Source of the DNA: Marinomonas colpomeniae
Lineage (GTDB): Bacteria > Pseudomonadota > Gammaproteobacteria > Pseudomonadales > Marinomonadaceae
Assembly: GCF_014803385.1 (NCBI RefSeq)
Contig: NZ_JACYFC010000003.1
Location: forward strand, 496,001-560,000
DNA: 64,000 bases
Direction: 5' to 3'
The notes beneath the pieces were generated by a model. That model was not told where the DNA came from, made no database searches, and saw only the letters and a program-made list of their open reading frames with translations. Position 1 is the first letter of the stretch, and every line of letters starts with the position of its first letter. The position numbers and the translations under genes were made by a program. Shown in pieces: positions 48,237 to 56,400 of the stretch.

Positions 48237-49709
48237 ATGAACGAAGTATTAAACACCTTACAACCTAGTGCGATTTGGAAACATTTTCAAACTTTGTGTA
48301 ATACACCAAGACCGTCTTACTACGAAGCAGAGTTGAGAGATCATCTTATTAAATGGGCGACGGCATTAGGGCTGGAAACTTACGTTGATCCTGTTGGCAA
48401 TCTTTTGATCCGTAAAGCGGCATCAAAAGGCATGGAAGACAGGGAAACCGTTGTGCTTCAGGGCCATTTAGATATGGTTGCCCAGAAAGATGCGGGTGTC
48501 CTTCATGATTTTACGAAAGATCCAATCGTGACTCAGGTTATCGATGGTTGGGTTCATGCAACCGGTACAACGCTGGGCGCAGACAATGGTATTGGTGTGG
48601 CCGCTGCGATGGCTGTGTTGGAGTCTACTGATTTGGCTCATGGGCCGATTGAAGCGCTTTTTACCATTGAAGAAGAGACAAGCTTACGCGGTGCCTTGCA
48701 GTTAGAAGAGGGGATTCTGAATGGCAAGATAATGCTTAATTTAGATTCCGAAGACCGTGGTGATGTTTACATCGGTTGTGCTGGTGGCGTGGATATTAAT
48801 ATTAAGAAAAATTATGCCGCTGTTCCTGCTGGAAATAACAATAAAGCGTTTGAAATTACGGTATCTGGTTTGCGTGGTGGTCACTCAGGTTTGGATATAC
48901 ATAAAGGCCTTGCCAGTGCGAATGTGTTGATTATCCGTTTGTTGAATTTGCTCAATGAAAAATGTGAATTTGGTTTAAGCGCGTTTTCTGGCGGTACTTT
49001 GCGTAATGCTATTTCCCGTGATGCGAATGCGACCATTAATGTAGATGAAAAAGACGAAGCGGTTTTGTTGTCTTTCATTGCGGGTTTTGAACAAGCAACA
49101 AAAGCAGAATTTAGCAGCATAGAAGCAAATTTGACGGTAAGCCTTGTGCCTGCCGAGTTGGATTATGAGCTGGAAGCCAGTGCGAAGAATCGATTGTTGA
49201 GTGCGATTTATTGCGCACCTCATGGCGTACATCGTATGAGTGCTGAGTTGGAAGGTGTGACAGAGACGTCTTGTAATCTTGGGGTGATTAATCTTGCTAG
49301 CTCGAATGAAGGTGAAAAAGTATTTGATGCTTGTTTGTTGGTGCGTTCCTTGGTTGATTCTGCGGTAGAGCATCTTGCTCATGTTGCGACATCGGCGTTT
49401 TCATTAATAGAAGCGACTGTGACATTAGAAAATGGTTATCCGGGCTGGCGTCCAGACCCTAAAGCGGGGTTGTTAAAGCATTTTCTTGAAGTGCATAAAA
49501 CCGTAACGGGTCAGGAAGCGAATGTAAAAGTGATTCACGCTGGCTTAGAGTGTGGTGTTATTGGTGCGAAATACGCTGGTATGGAAATGGTGTCGTTTGG
49601 CCCGAATATTCGTGGTGCGCATTCTCCTACCGAACGCATGGAAATAGATTCTGTTGCGGATTTTTGGAATTTGTTAACCGCCTTGTTGGCGTCTACACCG
49701 AAAGCGTAA
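48237..49709 (+). CDS. pepD: PepD, aminoacyl-histidine dipeptidase
   Basis: Cytosolic M20C metallodipeptidase (490 aa) acting on Xaa-His and other dipeptides. Zinc ligands and catalytic residues are seen in VLQGHLDMVAQ (H-x-D), GADNGIGVAAAMA (bridging Asp), TIEEETSLRGA (catalytic Glu and ligand) and NLDSEDRGDVYIGCAGG. HAGLECGVIG and GPNIRGAHSPTE lie in the C-terminal part. ATG 48237 has AAGGA 6 bases upstream; a GTG just before it is rejected. Confidence 0.95.
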   Translation: MNEVLNTLQPSAIWKHFQTLCNTPRPSYYEAELRDHLIKWATALGLETYVDPVGNLLIRKAASKGMEDRETVVLQGHLDMVAQKDAGVLHDFTKDPIVTQVIDGWVHATGTTLGADNGIGVAAAMAVLESTDLAHGPIEALFTIEEETSLRGALQLEEGILNGKIMLNLDSEDRGDVYIGCAGGVDINIKKNYAAVPAGNNNKAFEITVSGLRGGHSGLDIHKGLASANVLIIRLLNLLNEKCEFGLSAFSGGTLRNAISRDANATINVDEKDEAVLLSFIAGFEQATKAEFSSIEANLTVSLVPAELDYELEASAKNRLLSAIYCAPHGVHRMSAELEGVTETSCNLGVINLASSNEGEKVFDACLLVRSLVDSAVEHLAHVATSAFSLIEATVTLENGYPGWRPDPKAGLLKHFLEVHKTVTGQEANVKVIHAGLECGVIGAKYAGMEMVSFGPNIRGAHSPTERMEIDSVADFWNLLTALLASTPKA

Positions 49710-49730
49710 GCGTTATAAATTTGAGAAATA

Positions 49731-49769
49731 AAAAAGCAGAATGCGATTCAACCGATTCTGCTTTTTTTG
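49731..49769. terminator. Terminator between pepD and the dioxygenase gene
   Basis: AAAAAGCAGAAT / ATTCTGCTTTTTTT around a 12-base loop. The A and T runs on both sides suit the two convergent genes. Confidence 0.88.
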
Positions 49770-49813
49770 TGTCTTCTTTTTCTGTCTTCTATCTACTATG
49801 TCAATCGTGTTAA

Positions 49814-50797
49814 TTATTCTTTAAACGATATAGACGCTAGAATTCTGCGTTCGCCTTCAAATGGCTGGCGTGCATGAAGTACCGTATGGTTGTTAATCCA
49901 AAGTGCGTCTCCATCTTGCCATTTGAAGTTGACGCAATTAATGCGCATTTCTTCGATCAACGCCGTCATAACATCATCGTCCATTAGCTCACCATCTGCT
50001 GTAGCGACGGCCTTTTTACCTTGGTTGCGGGCATCGTCCCAACCAGAGTAAACGGCAGCAATGGAGTTGAAGAAGACTTTTTGTTGCGTTTCTTCATCGA
50101 AACGAACGGCTTTTAATGCAGCGGTTTCGGTTTTTAAGTCACCGCCTTCTAGCCATTCCCAGTTCATGCCTGCTTCTGTCATTCGTGCTTCAGCATCTTC
50201 TCTGGTGGTGACATTGAAGGTTTCTTTCCATGAACGTCCGATAGCAGAGCTCGTGTCTGTTACTTCTGGCATAACGCGGATATAACGAACACCTTGTTCT
50301 TCTACTTTTTTCGCAAAGGTAGGATTAAGGTCGAAGAATTTTTTACAAATTTCGCCAGAATGCAAAATAGACGTGGCGCCACCTGTTTTTGATGCTTTGT
50401 CACAATAAAAGAAAATGTAACCTGGAGGCGTTGGGACTTGTGCCATCTCATGGTGAAATGGAATAGTTTCAGTCGCTGGTGATTCATTGGCCGTTACTAT
50501 ACGAGAAGCCGTTACTTGCGTTCGAGGTGCAGCACCGCCAACGTAAGGCATGTTCTTATAGTCTGTCTTATCTAACATTTTTTCAAAAAGGTCAGATGAG
50601 CTAACAGGGAAACCACGGAATAAAACCGCACCGTGTTTGATTAACAAGCCATGTAGCTCTGCTTTGTTATCTTCAATCCACTTTAAAAAACTTGCTTCGT
50701 TTTGAGCTGTTTCTGCATTTTCAGGTGTTACTAATAACGGAAAATCCAACCCATTTACTTGTTTTTGTTCTTCTAGTTTGGAAATTATAACGCTCAT
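49814..50797 (-). CDS. TauD/TfdA-family Fe(II)/2-oxoglutarate dioxygenase
   Basis: 327-aa non-heme iron oxygenase. The iron facial triad is suggested by H-x-E in IPFHHEMAQ and the distal histidine in NHTVLHARQPF; the 2-oxoglutarate-binding Arg lies in EGERRILASISF. GAVLFRGFPV near residue 65 is the family's entry motif. H-x-E instead of H-x-D resembles the clavaminate-synthase-like branch. The ATG at 50797 follows GGGAG; a longer upstream frame is rejected. The substrate is unknown; the gene shares a 21-bp upstream sequence with the reductase/TRAP genes. Confidence 0.85.
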   Translation of the reverse strand: MSVIISKLEEQKQVNGLDFPLLVTPENAETAQNEASFLKWIEDNKAELHGLLIKHGAVLFRGFPVSSSDLFEKMLDKTDYKNMPYVGGAAPRTQVTASRIVTANESPATETIPFHHEMAQVPTPPGYIFFYCDKASKTGGATSILHSGEICKKFFDLNPTFAKKVEEQGVRYIRVMPEVTDTSSAIGRSWKETFNVTTREDAEARMTEAGMNWEWLEGGDLKTETAALKAVRFDEETQQKVFFNSIAAVYSGWDDARNQGKKAVATADGELMDDDVMTALIEEMRINCVNFKWQDGDALWINNHTVLHARQPFEGERRILASISFKE

Positions 50798-50834
50798 GTT
50801 TGCTCCCAATTTAAATAGGGTGTGTTGGCAAAAT

Positions 50835-50860
50835 CCTAACCGCTTGAAAAAGGGGTTAGG
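50835..50860. repeat. Inverted repeat in the dioxygenase gene leader
   Basis: CCTAACC, 12 bases, GGTTAGG, about 38 bp before the start codon. It could be an operator or a weak attenuating hairpin. Confidence 0.5.
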
Positions 50861-50900
50861 GCTGAATCTGTAAAACACTCTAATCAGAATATCCCAATAA

Positions 50901-50921
50901 GTAAATCAATAGTGAATGAAT
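50901..50921 (-). promoter_or_regulatory. Shared 21-bp element, copy before the dioxygenase gene
   Basis: In the direction of the dioxygenase gene it reads ATTCATTCACTATTGATTTA plus C. It is identical to 53241-53261 before the aldo/keto reductase gene and in the same orientation relative to its gene. Confidence 0.7.
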
Positions 50922-50998
50922 TGTAATTAAAAAACACCGTATTAATTCATAAGCTATTGATATTACTGTATTAAATAAATTTATATCGAGTGATGGTT

Positions 50999-52117
50999 TT
51001 AGAAACTAAAACCATCATCTAGTAAGGTAACTGCTTGGCCTGTTTGTGCTGAATGTTGCGCAGCAAGACCAATAACAACCGCTCTTAAGCCATCTTCAAT
51101 GGACACATCAACAGGCGTGCCTTGAGTAATCGCGTTAAAGAAACCTAGGTGTTGGTAATAGGTTGAGCCGTTGTGATCTCCGGCATCGAGCAAGGCTTCA
51201 TCAACAGGAATATCTGCTTCAATTGGGCCTTTTGGATGACGAGGACTTAGAACCACTTTAGGGATAGGTGCTGGTCCTAATGTTTTTTCTGGCCAAAAAC
51301 GTCCTGGTCCAGGTACAAAACATTCTATTTTAGCTTGTGGGCCAATAGCGCATATCTCTTCTTGATAGCGAGAGCCTTCAGCAAACATGTTTAGGTCAAG
51401 GGAAGCGCGTTGACCGCTGTTAAAATCTACAACTACAAAAGCATTGTCGATAATGTCTGGCGTTTTGCCATCGTAAGTTTCGTCTAGATGGTTACAGTCT
51501 TGTCCTGTGGAGGCATAAACACGTGTTACTTCAGATTGTGTTAATAAACGCATTAGGTCAAAAAAGTGACAGCATTTCTCAACAAGCGTGCCGCCTGTTT
51601 TTTCATTAAAACGGTTCCAATCTTGTACTTTTTCAAGGAAAGGAAAACGATGCTCACGGATGTTAAGCATTTTTAACGGCCCAATGTCGCCAGAGAGAAT
51701 CTGTTTACGAAATTGTGCGACAGGTGGCATGTAACGATATTCCATGGCAACCCAAACTGGAGCAGGGTGATTCGCTGCGGCTTGTCTTACTTTTGCCACT
51801 TGGCCTAGATTACTAACCACAGGCTTTTCAACTAGGATAGGCAGTTTGGTTTGTTCAAATAATTGCAGTAACTGATCAGCGTGCTGATAGTTTGGCGTGG
51901 TAATCACAAGAGCATCGATCAGATTTGATTCGAGCATGGCTTCTAATGAATCGAAAAAACGTACATTTGGCACTAGGTCCGTACAGCGTTTTCGCATTTG
52001 TTCATCTGGCTCTGTAATAGCAACGACTTCTGCCCCTTCGATAAGGGCAATATTTCGCAAGTGCTCTTGGCCCATCATGCCGCAACCTAGCAAACCATAG
52101 CGAACAGACTTTTCCAT
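50999..52117 (-). CDS. Gfo/Idh/MocA-family oxidoreductase
   Basis: 372-aa NAD(P)-dependent dehydrogenase. The Rossmann motif is YGLLGCGMMGQEHLRNI (GxGxxG), with EPD after the second strand. The family's EKP motif is LPILVEKPVV, and the catalytic region contains KTGGTLVEKCCHFFDLMR, where the K-x(n)-H pair is expected. Likely substrates are sugars, inositols or their acids; none can be fixed. It lies downstream of the GntR gene on the same strand, separated by the tandem repeat. Confidence 0.88.
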   Translation of the reverse strand: MEKSVRYGLLGCGMMGQEHLRNIALIEGAEVVAITEPDEQMRKRCTDLVPNVRFFDSLEAMLESNLIDALVITTPNYQHADQLLQLFEQTKLPILVEKPVVSNLGQVAKVRQAAANHPAPVWVAMEYRYMPPVAQFRKQILSGDIGPLKMLNIREHRFPFLEKVQDWNRFNEKTGGTLVEKCCHFFDLMRLLTQSEVTRVYASTGQDCNHLDETYDGKTPDIIDNAFVVVDFNSGQRASLDLNMFAEGSRYQEEICAIGPQAKIECFVPGPGRFWPEKTLGPAPIPKVVLSPRHPKGPIEADIPVDEALLDAGDHNGSTYYQHLGFFNAITQGTPVDVSIEDGLRAVVIGLAAQHSAQTGQAVTLLDDGFSF

Positions 52118-52204
52118 TGTTATAACCTCTTATTATTTTTGTTAATGATTGATAGTTGTTTATGCATTGTTAATACGTAACTTTTTAAAACCTAAATGTT
52201 TGTC

Positions 52205-52324
52205 ACTTAAATGCTTAGCACTTAAATGGCATGTACTTAAATGACATGTACTTAAATGACATGTACTTAAATGGCATGTACTTAAATGACATGTACTTAA
52301 ATGACATGTACTTAAATGACATGT
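52205..52324. repeat. Tandem repeat, eight copies of a 15-bp unit
   Basis: Seven near-identical units ACTTAAATGACATGT (two with G instead of A at the tenth base) at 52220-52324, preceded by one degenerate unit. The array fills the gap between the GntR stop codon and the dehydrogenase gene. Because the unit is a multiple of three, open frames appear across it, but none looks like a gene. Confidence 0.95.
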
Positions 52325-52326
52325 GC

Positions 52327-53046
52327 TTAGTGCCAACGGGCAAAGTAACGGCATTTTTTTGGGTCGTACCAAGTCAAAGAAAACTCTTCTACTTTTCCTT
52401 CGTTCGACCAACTGCGTCGCTGTACTCGTGGTATTACTTGCTGTGGCTTAAGCCCTAATTGTTCAGAAACCCAATCGGGCGCTTCTAAACAATCAATTTC
52501 ATCCTCAACCCGACTTATCCAAAAGGAGAAGTTTTCACGGTAGTGAAGGTAAAGTGATTCATGTAAATCTTTTAATTTCAATGATGTCGCATGGGAGTGG
52601 CGGAACCATATTTGCTCAACGGCCACCAGTTGACGGTTTAAATAACGAGATCGACGGATACACCAAAGCTGCTTCGGCGCGTCACCGTTTTTTAATTGAT
52701 CTAATACGAAAGAGTCGTTATCAACTTCTAAAGAAATTGTGTCTGCGGTAGGAACGCCACCACCGCCAAGTAGTTCTAAATGAAAGAATTGGTAAATTGC
52801 ACGACTACCAGAGACTCTTTTTATATAGGTGCCAGAGCCTTGTCGTCTTTCTAATAGACCATCTTCTTCTAGTTTTGCTAATGATTTTCTTAGTGTGCCA
52901 ATGGCAACACCTAAAGTTTCAGCTAAGCTGGATTCTACAGGTAATCGTTCACCTGGAAGCCAATGACCAGCGGCAATTTCCCTATGTAATAACTCACCAA
53001 TTTGAATATAAAGTGGTAACTGTTTTTTTGTTTTTTTATCAGTCAC
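52327..53046 (-). CDS. GntR/HutC-family transcriptional regulator
   Basis: 239-aa repressor-type regulator. The N-terminal winged helix (about 8-78) has IAAGHWLPGERLPVESSLAE and GTLRKSLAKLEEDGLLERRQ, ending in the GSGTYI wing. The C-terminal UTRA ligand-binding domain covers about 95-235 (the LWCIRRSRYLNRQLVAVEQI strand region is typical). The GTG start has GGAG 7 bases upstream. It is divergent from the reductase/TRAP genes and probably controls them through the palindromes between. Confidence 0.9.
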   Translation of the reverse strand: MTDKKTKKQLPLYIQIGELLHREIAAGHWLPGERLPVESSLAETLGVAIGTLRKSLAKLEEDGLLERRQGSGTYIKRVSGSRAIYQFFHLELLGGGGVPTADTISLEVDNDSFVLDQLKNGDAPKQLWCIRRSRYLNRQLVAVEQIWFRHSHATSLKLKDLHESLYLHYRENFSFWISRVEDEIDCLEAPDWVSEQLGLKPQQVIPRVQRRSWSNEGKVEEFSLTWYDPKKCRYFARWH

Positions 53047-53084
53047 TTAGTTGCTCCGTTTGGTAGAATGATTTGTCATTCTAC

Positions 53085-53108
53085 AGCTTAATTAAAGATA
53101 ATTAAGCT
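53085..53108. promoter_or_regulatory. Palindrome near the GntR start
   Basis: AGCTTAATTA, 4 bases, TAATTAAGCT: a perfect 10-bp-arm inverted repeat 39 bp upstream of the GntR start. It shares the CTTAAT core with the two palindromes further right; a candidate autoregulatory site. Confidence 0.5.
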
Positions 53109-53204
53109 GGTTATTCGACTCCTGATACAAGTAAAAAGCCAATGGCTTATCTGTCTTGCTGTGTGAGTTAGAGCCTTATTCGCCGTCAATTTTTTTAGCA
53201 AACC

Positions 53205-53217
53205 CACTTAATAAGTG
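53205..53217. promoter_or_regulatory. Candidate GntR operator 1
   Basis: CACTTAATAAGTG, a 13-bp palindrome in the divergent intergenic region. Confidence 0.5.
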
Positions 53218-53240
53218 TGGATTATGTAAAATAAAGAAAA

Positions 53241-53261
53241 ATTCATTCACTATTGATTTAC
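53241..53261 (+). promoter_or_regulatory. Shared 21-bp element, copy before the reductase gene
   Basis: Identical to the sequence at 50901-50921 (reverse complement) before the dioxygenase gene. It lies about 165 bp upstream of the reductase start. Confidence 0.7.
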
Positions 53262-53318
53262 ATCAATAGAATACACTGATAATGTAAATATACAACTCCA
53301 CTTAGGGTTTGCTTGTCA

Positions 53319-53332
53319 CACTTAATTAAGTG
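53319..53332. promoter_or_regulatory. Candidate GntR operator 2
   Basis: CACTTAATTAAGTG, a perfect 14-bp palindrome, about 95 bp before the reductase start and one base longer than operator 1. Confidence 0.55.
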
Positions 53333-53427
53333 AAAGACACAAAGACTAAGTGAGGTATTCATAATAAAAATAAACGTCGTTTTTTATGAAAAATGACTTA
53401 GATATTAAAATTTTGGAGTCATTAAGA

Positions 53428-54330
53428 ATGCAAATGGTTCAACTTGGTAAGTCCGATATTCAACTAAGCCGTCTTGTTTATGGTGTATGGCGTTTAGCTG
53501 ATGCAGACAACCTATCTACTGCCCATGTCAGAGAAAAAATTGATCTTTGCCTAGATCAAGGCATTACAAGTTTTGATCATGCTGATATTTACGGCGATTA
53601 CGAATGCGAACGTCTTTTTGGTCAAGCCCTAGCGCAAGACGCGAGTCTTCGTTCTAAAATGCAGTTAATCTCCAAGTGCGATATTGCAATACCTTCTGAT
53701 AAATACCCACAACGACAAGGTAAGTTTTACGACACTAGTGCCGTATACATTCAAAACAGCCTTGAAAATAGTCTGAAAAATTTACACACAGATTATTTAG
53801 ATTTATTACTTATTCATCGCCCAGATCCTTTTATGGATGCTGCAGAAACAGGTAAAACGCTTGATGCCCTTATTGATTCTGGCAAAGTGCGTGCAGTAGG
53901 TATCTCAAACTTTCAAGTGTGGGATTGGCGTTTATTGCAATCACACATGAAACACCCATTGGTTGTTAACCAAGTTGAAATGAGCCTGCTTAACCGTGAT
54001 GTATTTACTAATGGTGATTTGTCTGCAACCCAGTTAGATGGATTGACGCCAATGGCATGGTCACCTTTAGCGGGTGGGGCATTGTTCCAACAGTCTGCTG
54101 AAACAGCAAGATTGAAACCGATTTTTGATCGTATTTGTCAGCAACAGAATTGCACAGTTGATCAAGTAGCGATTGCTTGGTTGTTAGCGCATCCAGCTAA
54201 TATTTTGCCAATTGTTGGGACTAATCATCCAGAACGTATCAAAACGTTATCAAACGCGATGAATGTTCAAATAGATCGAGAAACATGGTTTGAATTACTA
54301 ACGGCTGCCGCTGGTCAAGAAGTGCCATAG
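53428..54330 (+). CDS. Aldo/keto reductase (YdhF-like)
   Basis: 300-aa TIM-barrel NADPH-dependent reductase. FDHADIYGDYECERLFGQAL carries the catalytic Asp and Tyr, LISKCDI the Lys, and LLLIHRPDPFMD the His. The cofactor-binding end is seen in LPIVGTNHPERI. The ATG at 53428 has GGAG 10 bases upstream and gives a normal YdhF-like N-terminus; an ATG at 53386 adds 14 residues without a ribosome site. The substrate is probably the compound imported by the adjacent TRAP system (inference). Confidence 0.88.
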   Translation: MQMVQLGKSDIQLSRLVYGVWRLADADNLSTAHVREKIDLCLDQGITSFDHADIYGDYECERLFGQALAQDASLRSKMQLISKCDIAIPSDKYPQRQGKFYDTSAVYIQNSLENSLKNLHTDYLDLLLIHRPDPFMDAAETGKTLDALIDSGKVRAVGISNFQVWDWRLLQSHMKHPLVVNQVEMSLLNRDVFTNGDLSATQLDGLTPMAWSPLAGGALFQQSAETARLKPIFDRICQQQNCTVDQVAIAWLLAHPANILPIVGTNHPERIKTLSNAMNVQIDRETWFELLTAAAGQEVP

Positions 54331-54444
54331 GCCGAACGTTAAGTAAACGTAACCTTTAGAAAAAGCCCTTTACACTATTTATAATGATCATTGTGTCTTT
54401 ATTATTTGGTGTAGAGGAGTTATAAAAATAAAAATAAGATTTTC

Positions 54445-55014
54445 ATGGAGCAAAAAATGTTTTTTTTGCAAAAAATTGTTCACTATTTAGCAAGACTAAA
54501 TGAAGTGATTGGCCTTATTGGACGCAATATCGCTTGGGTACTAGTGACAGGAATGGTTAGTGTCATTCTATTACAGGTGTTCTGCCGTTATGTTCTTAAC
54601 AATGCCTTACCTTGGCCAGAAGAAACCGCTCGTGCTCTTATGATTTGGATGATGGCTGTTGTGGCTGGTGAAGCCTATAGAAAAGGCTCTTTTGTCGCCA
54701 TCGACATGTTGATATATGCTCTTCCTGAGCGCGCTTCCCGAATTTTAAAACTCTTACTCTATATTGGTGCCGGAATTGTCCTCTATAAATTAGTGACTCT
54801 TGGTATCGATTTCTTTGAGCGTGGCTTTCGATCTAGAGCAGCCACTATTCATATTTCTAGAGCTTGGATTTATCTGGCAATGCCTGTCTGCTTTTTCACT
54901 ATGCTGTTAGCCAATATTGAACTTTGCTTGCGAGAAATAGGCTGTCTTCTTGGGGATAAAAAAGATTTTGAGTTGAGTGTATTAGATGCTTCTGCACCAG
55001 CTATTCCAGAATAA
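54445..55014 (+). CDS. dctQ: TRAP transporter small membrane subunit (DctQ)
   Basis: 189-aa inner-membrane protein with four segments (about 30-50, 62-78, 98-118, 140-160) and the family's RYVLNNALPWPEETARALMI region. It pairs with the large subunit DctM to bring a carboxylate-type substrate in with Na+. The ATG at 54445 is followed by a second at 54457 that has GGAG 6 bases upstream, so the protein may be four residues shorter. It is the first of three consecutive TRAP genes. Confidence 0.92.
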   Translation: MEQKMFFLQKIVHYLARLNEVIGLIGRNIAWVLVTGMVSVILLQVFCRYVLNNALPWPEETARALMIWMMAVVAGEAYRKGSFVAIDMLIYALPERASRILKLLLYIGAGIVLYKLVTLGIDFFERGFRSRAATIHISRAWIYLAMPVCFFTMLLANIELCLREIGCLLGDKKDFELSVLDASAPAIPE

Positions 55015-55067
55015 ACGGATCTATTTTATATAATACATAGACGAAAAAAATAACAAGAGTACACACT

Positions 55068-56360
55068 ATGTTAGCGCTATTTTTACCTTTGTTTTTAATA
55101 CTTTTGCTGATCGGTATGCCTGTGTTTTTCGCCATGCTGGCAGCGCCTGGTGTGCTTTTATTCTCAACAGGTATGGAACGTGATCTTTCCTTGTTGTTTA
55201 GGAATATTTATAACGGCATTGATTCCTTTCCTTTAATGGCTATCCCATTTTTTATGTTAGCGGGCGAGTTAATGAACCGAGGTGGAATTACACTTAATTT
55301 AGTGAATTTTTCTCAGTCCTTTATTGGTCACGTTCGTGGCGGCTTGGCTCACGTTAACATCTTATCAAGTATGTTATTTGCAGGTATGTCTGGCTCGGCT
55401 GTCGCAGATACTTCCGCCATTGGTTCGATGATGATTCCAGCAATGGAAAAGAATGGCTATAGCCGTAAGTTTGCGGCGGCGATAACGGCTGCGTCTTCGG
55501 TTATCGGTCCAATTATCCCACCTTCCGGCATTATGATTATCTATGCTTATACTATGGAAGTGTCTGTGGCCGCTTTGTTTGCGGCGGGTATTGTACCGGG
55601 TATTCTAGTTGGCGTTTCACTGATGATTATCGTGGCGTTAATGGCTAAAAAGTACGACTTTCCTATCGCTGGGCCTAAATCTTCTTGGAAAGAGCGTGGT
55701 CATGCGACTCGTCATGCCATCTTGCCTTTGTTTGCACCTGTTATCATTTTAGGCGGTATTATAGGTGGGATATTTACACCAACGGAAGCTTCCGCTGTTG
55801 CCACTGTTTATGCCTTGGTTATTAGTGTTTGGGTAATGAAAACCGTTACTTTGAAAGATTTGCCTGCCATATTTATAAAAGGTGCAAAAGCTTCCGCTGT
55901 TGTACTTTTGTTGGTCGGTTCGGCTATTGCGTTTAAAACAGTGGTTAGTCTGTCTCATAGTGCAGAGATACTGGCTGAATGGGTATTAACTATTAGTGAA
56001 AACCCATTAATTCTACTGTTTTTGATTAACATCTTATTGTTTATTGTCGGTATGTTTCTTGATGCTGGCCCTGCCATTATTATTTTAGGCCCAATTTTAG
56101 GACCTATCTTTATCAGCTTAGGTATAGACCCTGTTCACTTCGCTATCATTATGAGTGTGAACTTAACAGTAGGTTTAGCAACGCCACCTATGGGACTGGT
56201 GCTATTTGTGGCATCGAGTGTTTCTGGTGAGCGCATCGAAGCAATTTCAAAGGCCATACTTCCTTTCCTTGCGGTTGAGGTTGTGGTGATCTTTTTAATA
56301 ACCTTTTTCCCCTCTCTATCCATGACGATTCCTAGGCTACTAGGGCTGGTTTCAGGGTAG
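55068..56360 (+). CDS. dctM: TRAP transporter large permease subunit (DctM)
   Basis: 430-aa permease with about a dozen membrane segments. Typical stretches are FPLMAIPFFMLAGELMNRGG, AGMSGSAVADTSAIGSMMIP, ASSVIGPIIPPSG and, in the second half, PTEASAVATVYA and NLTVGLATPPMGLVLF. It forms the Na+-coupled transport path. It follows dctQ and precedes dctP. Confidence 0.95.
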   Translation: MLALFLPLFLILLLIGMPVFFAMLAAPGVLLFSTGMERDLSLLFRNIYNGIDSFPLMAIPFFMLAGELMNRGGITLNLVNFSQSFIGHVRGGLAHVNILSSMLFAGMSGSAVADTSAIGSMMIPAMEKNGYSRKFAAAITAASSVIGPIIPPSGIMIIYAYTMEVSVAALFAAGIVPGILVGVSLMIIVALMAKKYDFPIAGPKSSWKERGHATRHAILPLFAPVIILGGIIGGIFTPTEASAVATVYALVISVWVMKTVTLKDLPAIFIKGAKASAVVLLLVGSAIAFKTVVSLSHSAEILAEWVLTISENPLILLFLINILLFIVGMFLDAGPAIIILGPILGPIFISLGIDPVHFAIIMSVNLTVGLATPPMGLVLFVASSVSGERIEAISKAILPFLAVEVVVIFLITFFPSLSMTIPRLLGLVSG

Positions 56361-56400
56361 TATTTTTAAATAGAAATGCAAAATAGCAAAAGGACACATC

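Noticed and set aside
52205..52324. CRISPR array
   Set aside because: The repeats are 15 bp and directly adjacent with no spacers, and no cas genes are present.
52160..52411. Minus-strand frame with a TCHLS pentapeptide repeat, and the matching plus-strand frame with YLNDM repeats
   Set aside because: Both arise because the 15-bp DNA repeat is a multiple of three. They overlap the GntR gene out of frame and have no ribosome site.
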